NCBI GenBank assembly: GCA_002325245.1
Contig: DCRR01000021.1
Location: 11,790 to 22,654 of the forward strand
Length of the DNA stretch: 10,865 bases
Direction of reading: 5' to 3'
DNA from: Microbacteriaceae bacterium UBA1487
GTDB taxonomy: Bacteria; Actinomycetota; Actinomycetes; Actinomycetales; Microbacteriaceae
The translations under genes were made by a program, and so were the position numbers. Positions within the stretch are counted from its first letter, which is position 1. Each line of letters opens with the position of its first letter. The notes beneath the pieces are model-generated. The model saw only the letters and a list, made by a program, of their open reading frames with translations, was not told the DNA's origin and did not search any database. Positions 6,870 through 10,865 of this stretch are shown in pieces.

Positions 6870-7694
6870 CTAGTTGGCGGTTCGTTCGAGTTGGTCGGCG
6901 ATTCCCAGCTTGCTCAGCTGCGCGACGAGCGCCTCCGCCACCTCGGGCTGCGCGGCGAGGATGAAATCGTGGCCCGCTCGTGCGCCGTCCCACCCGGTGA
7001 CGAGCGCACCCGCCTCCTGGGCGATGAGCGCGCCGGCGGCGTGATCCCACGGGCTCAGCGTCCGCTCGAAGTAGGCGTTGAGTCGCCCCGCGGCGACGAA
7101 GCAGAGGTCCAGCGAGGCGGTGCCCTGGCGTCGGATGTCGCGCACCGTCGGCAGCAACTCCGCGACGAGCGCGCCCTGCCGTGCCCGCGTCTCGGCGGAG
7201 TACGCGAATCCGGTCGCCACGAGTGCCAGTCCGAGCGGCACCGGCTCGGCGACGCGAATCGGCTCGCCTCCGAGCTGCGCCCCCTCACCCGCGCGCGCGG
7301 TGAAGGTCTCCCCCGTCGCCGGGTTCGTCACGCATCCGGCGAGCGCGGTCCAGGTCTGCGGATCGGGCTCGCCTTCGACGACCGCGATGCTCACCGCGTA
7401 GTGCGGGATGCCGTAGAGGTAGTTGACGGTGCCGTCGATCGGGTCGACGATCCAGGTCAGACCGCTCTCGGTCGCGCCCGCGTCGCTCTCCTCTCCGAAG
7501 AAGCCGTCGCGCGGGCGGGCATCGGCGATCCGAGCGCGGATGAACGCCTCGACCTCGCGGTCCACCGCGGTGACCACGTCGACCGGGCTCGACTTCGTGT
7601 CGGCGACTTCGACCCCCTCACGGCGTCGCCGCGCGGCGAGGTCGGCGGCATCGAGGGCGAGGGTGCGGGCGAAGTCCAGAAGTTCAGCGGTCAC
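6870..7694 (-). CDS. Inositol-monophosphatase-family phosphatase
   Basis: A 274-residue member of the Mg2+-dependent IMPase/SuhB superfamily, which removes phosphate from inositol-1-phosphate or related small phosphates (histidinol phosphate, PAP and fructose-1,6-bisphosphate are alternatives). Visible motifs: FFGEES with metal ligand Glu68, WIVDPIDGTVNY with Asp84, Asp87 and Thr89, and LSPWDHAAGALIAQEAG with Asp217. All metal-binding residues are present and the length is normal. Actinobacteria use such enzymes to make myo-inositol for phosphatidylinositol and mycothiol, but substrate cannot be read from sequence. The GTG start is chosen because TAGAGT sits exactly 6 nt upstream (leaderless). 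The next start candidates are far inside the fold. The gene lies upstream of the M23 gene but is separated from it by that gene's own promoter. Confidence 0.93.
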   Translation of the reverse strand: MTAELLDFARTLALDAADLAARRRREGVEVADTKSSPVDVVTAVDREVEAFIRARIADARPRDGFFGEESDAGATESGLTWIVDPIDGTVNYLYGIPHYAVSIAVVEGEPDPQTWTALAGCVTNPATGETFTARAGEGAQLGGEPIRVAEPVPLGLALVATGFAYSAETRARQGALVAELLPTVRDIRRQGTASLDLCFVAAGRLNAYFERTLSPWDHAAGALIAQEAGALVTGWDGARAGHDFILAAQPEVAEALVAQLSKLGIADQLERTAN

Positions 7695-7700
7695 CGCCCC

Positions 7701-7706
7701 ACTCTA
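7701..7706 (-). promoter_or_regulatory. Leaderless -10 box of the IMPase-family gene
   Basis: TAGAGT on the minus strand ends 6 nt before the GTG start at 7694, with no Shine-Dalgarno other than a GGGGCG run directly against the start. The box overlaps the stop codon of the small upstream reading frame. Confidence 0.5.
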
Positions 7707-7817
7707 CGAGCGCCAGCGCGCCCCCTCCCGCAGCACGATCGCCGCGACCGACGAGGCGACGATGCCGACTCCGGCGATCGTCAGGCAGATGATGGCTCCC
7801 AGCGTGAATGCATCCAT
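7704..7817 (-). CDS. Possible 37-residue single-pass membrane microprotein
   Basis: The frame from the ATG at 7817 encodes MDAFTLGAIICLTIAGVGIV and a further 17 residues ending in LREGARWRS. It is one hydrophobic segment (about residues 4-29) followed by a basic tail, the layout of a small inner-membrane protein with its C-terminus in the cytoplasm. I do not recognise it. The same frame is open back to 7943, but that part crosses the tRNA remnant and terminator and is not coding. There is no clear Shine-Dalgarno, which lowers confidence. It lies directly upstream of the IMPase-family gene, with its stop inside that gene's promoter. Confidence 0.45.
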   Translation of the reverse strand: MDAFTLGAIICLTIAGVGIVASSVAAIVLREGARWRS

Positions 7818-7861
7818 ACCCAGGAAGACGCGCCTCGTCGCAGAACATGACGCCAACCAAG

Positions 7862-7894
7862 AAAAAACGTGGGACCGGATCTCCGGTCCCACGT
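7862..7894 (-). terminator. Rho-independent terminator downstream of the tRNA remnant
   Basis: A perfect 13-bp inverted repeat, ACGTGGGACCGGA (7867-7879) and TCCGGTCCCACGT (7882-7894), is followed on the minus strand by TTTTTT (7862-7867). It starts 2 nt after the CCA end of the tRNA remnant, so it was the natural terminator of that tRNA gene. It now lies downstream of the element's minus-strand genes. Confidence 0.88.
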
Positions 7895-7896
7895 GG

Positions 7897-7922
7897 TGGT
7901 GGCGAGTGAGGGATTCGAACCC
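7897..7922 (-). pseudogene. 3' end of a tRNA gene: attachment site at an element boundary
   Basis: The minus strand reads GGG-TTCGAAT-CCCTC-ACTCGCC-A-CCA: a T-loop, the 3' half of the T-stem, the 3' acceptor strand, discriminator base and an encoded CCA. The expected 5' half is missing: no GGCGAGT acceptor strand, D-arm or anticodon arm occurs in the next 100 nt, and the 5' T-stem pairs only 3 of 5. Tyrosine recombinases of phages and integrative elements use exactly this 3' part of tRNA genes as their core site, leaving the intact tRNA at the other end. The original isotype cannot be determined from 26 nt. The element lies to the right and its far end is outside the window. Confidence 0.72.
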
Positions 7923-7932
7923 GAATTCGGCT

Positions 7933-7976
7933 CCCGAGAACACGGGCGACCGGCGCTAGATCCCCAGAAACACAGG
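7933..7976. repeat. Two imperfect 14-bp direct repeats beside the att site
   Basis: CCCGAGAACACGGG (7933-7946) and CCCAGAAACACAGG (7963-7976) match at 10 of 14 positions and start 30 bp apart. They lie immediately inside the element. They could be binding sites for the integrase or a directionality factor, but chance similarity is possible. Confidence 0.3.
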
Positions 7977-8017
7977 CATCTTGACCCTCTCCCGATTACA
8001 GCCGCCCCCGTCGATTC

Positions 8018-8045
8018 GTGGGGGTTTGTGGGGGATCTGTGGGGG
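8018..8045. repeat. Three GTGGGGG direct repeats, possible integrase arm sites
   Basis: GTGGGGG occurs at 8018-8024, 8028-8034 and 8039-8045, with spacings of 10 and 11 bp, about one helical turn. They fill the gap between the att site and the stop of the NYN gene. A CCCCC run (8005-8009) can pair with the first copy. Regular short repeats near a core site fit arm-type binding sites of a tyrosine integrase. Confidence 0.45.
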
Positions 8046-8678
8046 CTACCGCCACTTGGCGGGTCGCTCGTAGTTGACTCCGCCCACGTTCAGCTGGTCG
8101 GGAAGCTGTGCCTGGCGGATCTTGTCGGCTCCGATCTTGAACGACGCCGGCATGAGGTACTTGAGTTCGCTGGAGTATCGACGCGGAGGGAATGCCGCGG
8201 CAATGAAGGTGTGCGGCTGAAGACTCCGCGCCATTCGAACGGCCGGCGCGAGGTCGCTGTCGGCGCTGATCACCAGGGCGGAGTCCATTTCTCCGCGAGC
8301 CGCGTCTGCCACGAGCTGGACGGCGATGTTGACGTCCGTCTCCTTCTCTTCGCGCACGACATGGATGCGCCCGCACCCGCGGCACTCGACATCACGCGAT
8401 TGGTAGCGCCCCTGTGTCACCTCGAACACGCCCGGATGCTTCGCCAGCACCGCCGCCTGATGGTGCGCCTGACGGCTGAGGGCGCCAGGGTCGTCAAGGA
8501 CGGGAGCGCTGAAGTACTTGACCTTGACGAGGCGACTCCGTGACCGCAGTGATTGTGCGAGCGCGACGAAATCGATCCACAAGTGGGATCGCCCACTCGC
8601 GTCGTGGAGGCCGTGGTAGAGGTTGAAGCCGTCGATATAGACGATCAACCGCTCGGGCGGACGGTGGGGCACGGGCAT
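8046..8678 (-). CDS. NYN-domain (PIN-like, LabA-type) putative RNase
   Basis: A 210-residue NYN-domain protein, a PIN/FLAP-like fold that usually cleaves RNA with metal-bound acidic residues. Visible motifs: IVYIDGFNLYHGL (12-24) with Asp16 and Asn19, REEKETDVNIAVQLVADA (109-126) with Asp115, and VISADSDLAPAVR (136-148) with Asp140 and Asp142. The acidic set is complete, so it should be active. A single CRGC (99-102) just before the second motif may be part of a zinc-binding or redox site. The ATG has a strong AAGGAGG 6 nt upstream. It is the last element gene before the att site and points toward it. NYN proteins occur in toxin-like, RNA-processing and phage-defence settings. Which applies here is unknown. 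Confidence 0.85.
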   Translation of the reverse strand: MPVPHRPPERLIVYIDGFNLYHGLHDASGRSHLWIDFVALAQSLRSRSRLVKVKYFSAPVLDDPGALSRQAHHQAAVLAKHPGVFEVTQGRYQSRDVECRGCGRIHVVREEKETDVNIAVQLVADAARGEMDSALVISADSDLAPAVRMARSLQPHTFIAAAFPPRRYSSELKYLMPASFKIGADKIRQAQLPDQLNVGGVNYERPAKWR

Positions 8679-8685
8679 GATGCCC
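8673..8685 (-). promoter_or_regulatory. Palindrome over the NYN start codon
   Basis: GGGCAT and ATGCCC flank one base, so the mRNA can form GGGCA-TCA-TGCCC, a 5-bp stem whose loop overlaps the ATG. It abuts the Shine-Dalgarno and could reduce initiation or bind a regulator. Confidence 0.3.
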
Positions 8686-8691
8686 CTCCTT
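8685..8691 (-). promoter_or_regulatory. Strong Shine-Dalgarno of the NYN gene
   Basis: AAGGAGG on the minus strand lies 6 nt before the ATG at 8678 and decides the start. It contrasts with the three neighbouring genes, which have none. Confidence 0.8.
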
Positions 8692-8744
8692 CTGGCGACA
8701 CGCGCGGGTTGCGCAATGACTAGAATCTTCCCAGATCCGGTCGA

Positions 8745-8821
8745 TATGATCGCGATACCCCGCCTGGTTGTTTCACACCAACCATGGCCCGACGGCCCCT
8801 CTCGAGGGGCCGTCTTTGTTT
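8745..8821 (+). ncRNA. Candidate short non-coding RNA
   Basis: A strong plus-strand terminator ends this stretch although no plus-strand gene precedes it. Upstream are two plausible -10 boxes, TAGAAT (8721-8726) and TATGAT (8745-8750), in a locally AT-rich patch, but no good -35. From TATGAT, a transcript of about 65 nt would start near 8757 and fold into TGGTTG/CAACCA (8765-8770, 8779-8784) plus the terminator stem. It is divergent from the NYN gene. It could be an sRNA or antisense regulator, or only the remains of a longer transcript. The 175-bp gap at 8679-8853 holds nothing else that I can support. Confidence 0.3.
8791..8821 (+). terminator. Rho-independent terminator, plus strand
   Basis: GACGGCCCCTC (8791-8801) and GAGGGGCCGTC (8804-8814) form a perfect 11-bp stem with a 2-nt centre, followed by TTTGTTT (8815-8821). 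On the minus strand the hairpin is followed by GGGCC, not T, so it would act mainly on plus-strand transcripts. Confidence 0.82.
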
Positions 8822-8853
8822 CTGAGTTCTTGGCGAGTCGCCTACGTCTCCCG

Positions 8854-9390
8854 CTATCGCATGAGAGTCACGAGAAGAGCCCCGAACGCTGTGATCCACG
8901 ATGCCACGGCGACGGCGAGCGACACCACGCTCATGCGAGTCGTCCAGCGCCGTGCTCTTGCGTTCTCGGCCCTCGACGCCTCGTTCTGTGCGCGCGTCTC
9001 CTCGTTCAGCTCGACGCTCCGGTGCATCGCGCGCAGAAGTCCAGCGGTGTAGTCCGCCGTTCGCTCGGCGTGGTCGGCGGTGCGCTCCGCTGCGTCCGCG
9101 GCTCTGCTCGCAGCCGTCTCCGTGAGTGGCGCAATATCGATCGGCACGGAACCCGCGCGTCGAAGGCGGTCGATCGCGGCAGAGTCCGCGATCCAGGGCG
9201 GTACGAAGCGGATGTCGGGCATGAGCGACCCGACCTCCGCGAGCATCTCCGACACGGAACGCCCCGGACCGTCATCGCCTTCCGGCGCGGTGAGGAGCCG
9301 CTCGAGGTCCACAGGTCCAAGCGGCGCGCGCGGGCGGCTCTCGGCCTCCGCTGCGCCCTCAGGCTCACCCTGCTCCTCGTCGGCGGTCAT
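8854..9390 (-). CDS. Uncharacterised tail-anchored coiled-coil protein
   Basis: A 178-residue protein that I do not recognise. The N-terminus (1-45) is acidic and Pro/Glu-rich. The middle (46-90) may be a small folded part, with FVPPWIADSAAIDRLRR. Residues about 95-148 are Ala/Arg/Glu-rich and helical, with a tandem AERTADH-AERTADY heptad at 101-114, indicating a coiled coil. Residues about 153-176 are a membrane segment ending two residues before the C-terminus, so it should be a tail-anchored protein with its bulk in the cytoplasm. Start: TACGAT exactly 6 nt before the ATG, no Shine-Dalgarno (leaderless). It is 39 bp downstream of another small membrane-protein gene. Together these look like element cargo, perhaps acting at the envelope. 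Confidence 0.7.
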   Translation of the reverse strand: MTADEEQGEPEGAAEAESRPRAPLGPVDLERLLTAPEGDDGPGRSVSEMLAEVGSLMPDIRFVPPWIADSAAIDRLRRAGSVPIDIAPLTETAASRAADAAERTADHAERTADYTAGLLRAMHRSVELNEETRAQNEASRAENARARRWTTRMSVVSLAVAVASWITAFGALLVTLMR

Positions 9391-9396
9391 GCGCCG

Positions 9397-9402
9397 ATCG
9401 TA
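9397..9402 (-). promoter_or_regulatory. Leaderless -10 box of the 178-residue protein gene
   Basis: TACGAT on the minus strand ends 6 nt before the ATG at 9390. No Shine-Dalgarno and no recognisable -35 are visible in the 39-bp gap. Confidence 0.5.
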
Positions 9403-9429
9403 GGCCGCACCACCGGCACGGCCACCGCT

Positions 9430-9915
9430 CTACGCGCCAGGCGCCGTCGCGGCATCGAGCTCCTCGTCAAGCCGGCGACCGAACTCGTCCCCGATCTTCG
9501 ATCCGCGCACCTCGCCCCGGTACCAGCGGTGCAAGGTGTCCGCCGAGAGGCGGAGTGCGATCTCGGCAGCCTTCGGATGCCCGTCGCTCACCGTCTCGAG
9601 CGCGAACGCGAGCATGCGCTCGAGATCACGATCTCGGCGCTCCGTGACCACCGTGAGGCGGTTGATCGCGACCACGGCCGTGGTGTGCTGCATGGCGAAC
9701 GTCTCGTCTCGCCGGCCGACGTACCGCGAGCGGAAGAGGCTCGAGAGCGCCTCGATGACGCCGAGCAGCTCGACGCGCTGCAGATCGCGTAGATCATCCC
9801 GACGTCGAGCGCGACGGTTCGCCGCATCTCGCACCCACGGCCCGACCAGGCCAGCGAGCACCGAGGCGGCGGCACCAATCGCCGCACCGGCGAGCGCGGC
9901 GGTAGCGGCATCCAT
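9430..9915 (-). CDS. Uncharacterised N-terminally anchored helical protein
   Basis: A 161-residue protein of unknown function. Residues about 5-28 (AALAGAAIGAAASVLAGLVG and following) are a small-residue-rich membrane segment. The basic run RDAANRRARRRDDLRDLQR (29-47) follows at once, so by the positive-inside rule the remainder is cytoplasmic. Residues 45-150 are predicted mostly helical, with conserved-looking pieces VELLGVIEALSSLFRSRYVGRRDE and WYRGEVRGSKIGDEF. No catalytic motif is visible. Short proteins with this layout (Gly/Ala-rich anchor, basic stop, helical body) are common hypothetical proteins in actinobacterial genomes and phages. Start: TACGGT 6 nt before the ATG, no Shine-Dalgarno. 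It is 35 bp downstream of the gene ending at 9951. Confidence 0.7.
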   Translation of the reverse strand: MDAATAALAGAAIGAAASVLAGLVGPWVRDAANRRARRRDDLRDLQRVELLGVIEALSSLFRSRYVGRRDETFAMQHTTAVVAINRLTVVTERRDRDLERMLAFALETVSDGHPKAAEIALRLSADTLHRWYRGEVRGSKIGDEFGRRLDEELDAATAPGA

Positions 9916-9921
9916 GACCGC

Positions 9922-9927
9922 ACCGTA
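9922..9927 (-). promoter_or_regulatory. Leaderless -10 box of the 161-residue protein gene
   Basis: TACGGT on the minus strand ends 6 nt before the ATG at 9915. No Shine-Dalgarno is present between the two genes. Confidence 0.5.
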
Positions 9928-9950
9928 GCGGCGCCAACCGACACCCCCGC

Positions 9951-10517
9951 CTAGGACACCACGAACCGCTTGCTATGGCGGTTCCCGAGTGCGTCGCTCC
10001 ATTCGAGCAGCGCGACGTTCGCCGGCGGGCTGGCGAGCGAGCGATCAACGGAGAACTGGATGATGTCGTTCCGATCGAGATCGCGCGACTCAGGTCCGGG
10101 AACATAGATGTCCTGCGCGTCCTGCTCGGACTCTCCCCGCAGAGACACCTCATGGGCTGCGGCCGGCCCCATGTTCCGAATGAGCCACTTGTTGCGACCA
10201 AGGTCGCGATCGAGTTTCCACTCGATGTCGAGCGTCTCCGGTTCGGCCTGAGGCGCATTCGCGCCTCGCACCGCATCGCGAAGAGCTTCCACCTGACGGT
10301 CTGACGCGGCGGCATTGTCGGCGATCGCTCGACGGAGAGCATCATCCGCCCTCGCCTGCGCAGCGCTCGCCTTCTGATTCGCGCGAAGGGTGAGAATCGC
10401 GATGACGATCGTCGCGACTACACCCGCTGCGGTGACCAGAATCATGATCCAGTCGGTCGTTGGATCCCACTCGACACGGATGATGGTCGGCGCGGGCCGC
10501 GGGCCGAAGGAGGACAT
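9951..10517 (-). CDS. Uncharacterised membrane protein with coiled coil and beta-rich C-terminal domain
   Basis: A 188-residue protein that I cannot assign. A short N-terminal part (1-21) leads to one membrane segment (about 22-44, DWIMILVTAAGVVATIVIAILTL). An Ala/Arg/Glu-rich helix with coiled-coil spacing follows (46-86). The C-terminal part (95-188) alternates short strands: LDIEWKL, WLIRNMGPAAAHEVSLRG, IIQFSV, VALLEWSDALGNRHSKRFVV. Its 'RNxGxxxAxxV' pattern is typical of immunoglobulin-like beta-sandwich domains in membrane-attached hypothetical proteins. Topology is uncertain because charges are balanced around the segment. Start: TATCGT 6 nt before the ATG, no Shine-Dalgarno. It is first downstream of the terminase small-subunit gene (31 bp). 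Confidence 0.72.
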   Translation of the reverse strand: MSSFGPRPAPTIIRVEWDPTTDWIMILVTAAGVVATIVIAILTLRANQKASAAQARADDALRRAIADNAAASDRQVEALRDAVRGANAPQAEPETLDIEWKLDRDLGRNKWLIRNMGPAAAHEVSLRGESEQDAQDIYVPGPESRDLDRNDIIQFSVDRSLASPPANVALLEWSDALGNRHSKRFVVS

Positions 10518-10523
10518 CCCGCC

Positions 10524-10529
10524 ACGATA
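10524..10529 (-). promoter_or_regulatory. Leaderless -10 box of the 188-residue protein gene
   Basis: TATCGT on the minus strand ends 6 nt before the ATG at 10517. It separates transcription of this gene from the terminase gene that ends 20 bp upstream. Confidence 0.5.
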
Positions 10530-10548
10530 TCGGGCCTGGGAGCGGCAC

Positions 10549-10865
10549 TCACGAGGTGAACTCCGCGAGGCCGTCCTTCGACCGCTTCCCGCCGGGAAGT
10601 CCGGCTCGATCCGAGGGACTCAGCCCGAACCGTGCGCCGATCTGCATCGCGAGGCGCACGGAGTCCCGCTCGATCCGCGAGGCCGGATTCGTGACCAGAC
10701 CGCCCCGACCGGGCACCAGGAGGCCGTGAGCGTCCACGAGATCCCGCGCCTCCTTCGCCCGGGCGAGCGCATCGCAGTAGGCACGGAACGCGTCCACATC
10801 CCAGAACGTGAGCACGCCCTCCCGGATCATCCCCGGCGCGAGCCGGTCAAGTCCCGTGGCGTGGT
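10549..10865 (-). CDS. Phage terminase small subunit, P27 family, C-terminal part
   Basis: The frame is open from the right edge and ends in TGA at 10549-10551. At least 104 residues are visible and the N-terminus is missing. The sequence fits the P27 small-terminase family: GLDRLAPGMIREGVLTFWDVDAFRAYCDALARAKEARDLV, then GLVTNPASRIERDSVRLAMQIGARFGLSPSDRAGL, which closes with the family's typical G(L)(T/S)PS-x-RAxL ending. The small terminase binds phage DNA at the packaging site and hands it to the large terminase. Internal ATGs such as 10830 should not be taken as the start, because family sequence continues upstream of them. The large subunit normally follows, but here three small membrane-protein genes come next. 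That suggests gene loss, a satellite-type element, or a terminase pair arranged to the right. Confidence 0.8.
   Translation of the reverse strand, partial: HATGLDRLAPGMIREGVLTFWDVDAFRAYCDALARAKEARDLVDAHGLLVPGRGGLVTNPASRIERDSVRLAMQIGARFGLSPSDRAGLPGGKRSKDGLAEFTS

Noticed and set aside
7897..7990. A complete tRNA gene at the 7.9-kb site
   Set aside because: I searched for a 5' acceptor strand matching ACTCGCC, a D-arm and an anticodon arm in the following 100 nt and found none. The T-stem itself is only half paired. Only a 3' fragment is supported.
8018..8045. CRISPR-like repeat array
   Set aside because: Repeats are 7 nt with 3-4 nt gaps, far too short for a CRISPR array, and no cas gene is present.
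8677..9792. 371-codon plus-strand open frame in the element
   Set aside because: It crosses a rho-independent terminator, is Arg/His-rich without a recognisable fold, and lies opposite two minus-strand frames with clear membrane segments and promoter boxes.
10549..10830. Complete 93-residue gene starting at ATG 10830
   Set aside because: The frame stays open to the window edge and the extra residues (ATGLDRLAPG) fit the P27 family, so the gene is cut by the window and this ATG is internal.

Overview
The window is high-GC DNA of an actinobacterium, most likely a member of the Microbacteriaceae. The signs are the codon bias, an M23 peptidase with a Pro/Ala-rich N-terminus carrying an 'LTRREAR' box, a dispersed repeat of the type ending in CTCAACCAG, tRNA-Met and tRNA-Thr genes without an encoded CCA, and frequent leaderless promoters. 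Everything up to about 7,897 reads as ordinary chromosome. Everything from about 7,923 to the right edge reads as the end of an integrated, phage-related element.

Chromosomal part. Positions 1-1,559 hold the end of a sugar-catabolic locus: the C-terminus of an SDR dehydrogenase, a RbsD/FucU-type sugar mutarotase 4 bp downstream, and an IclR-family regulator preceded by a perfect 7-bp inverted repeat (729-745) that is a good operator candidate. Two tRNA genes, Thr(GGT) and Met(CAT), lie on the minus strand and are separated by a dispersed hairpin repeat. The 3' end of tRNA-Met overlaps the IclR stop codon. Next come two divergent GH13 enzymes, a neopullulanase/cyclomaltodextrinase-like protein (minus) and an alpha-glucosidase/oligo-1,6-glucosidase (plus). 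Neither has a signal peptide, so together they would degrade imported maltodextrins in the cytoplasm. An M23 cell-wall peptidase, an inositol-monophosphatase-family enzyme and a possible 37-residue membrane microprotein follow, all on minus.

Element boundary. At 7,897-7,922 there is only the 3' end of a tRNA gene (T-loop, 3' acceptor strand, CCA), followed on the minus strand by an intact 13-bp-stem terminator with a T tract. The rest of the tRNA is replaced by unrelated sequence. This is what a tRNA-targeting tyrosine recombinase leaves at one end of its element. Three GTGGGGG direct repeats (8,018-8,045) just inside would fit integrase arm sites.

Element part. All genes lie on minus and point toward the att site: a partial P27-family terminase small subunit at the right edge, three small uncharacterised proteins each with one predicted membrane segment (188, 161 and 178 residues), and a NYN/PIN-like nuclease. 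The three membrane-protein genes each have a TANNNT box exactly 6 nt before the ATG, no Shine-Dalgarno, and only 31-39 bp of intergenic DNA, which suggests individually promoted cargo genes. The nuclease has its own strong Shine-Dalgarno. A plus-strand terminator at 8,791-8,821 with no plus-strand gene in front of it suggests a short non-coding RNA. No large terminase, integrase or capsid gene is inside the window, so whether this is a prophage, a phage satellite or a degraded remnant cannot be decided here.
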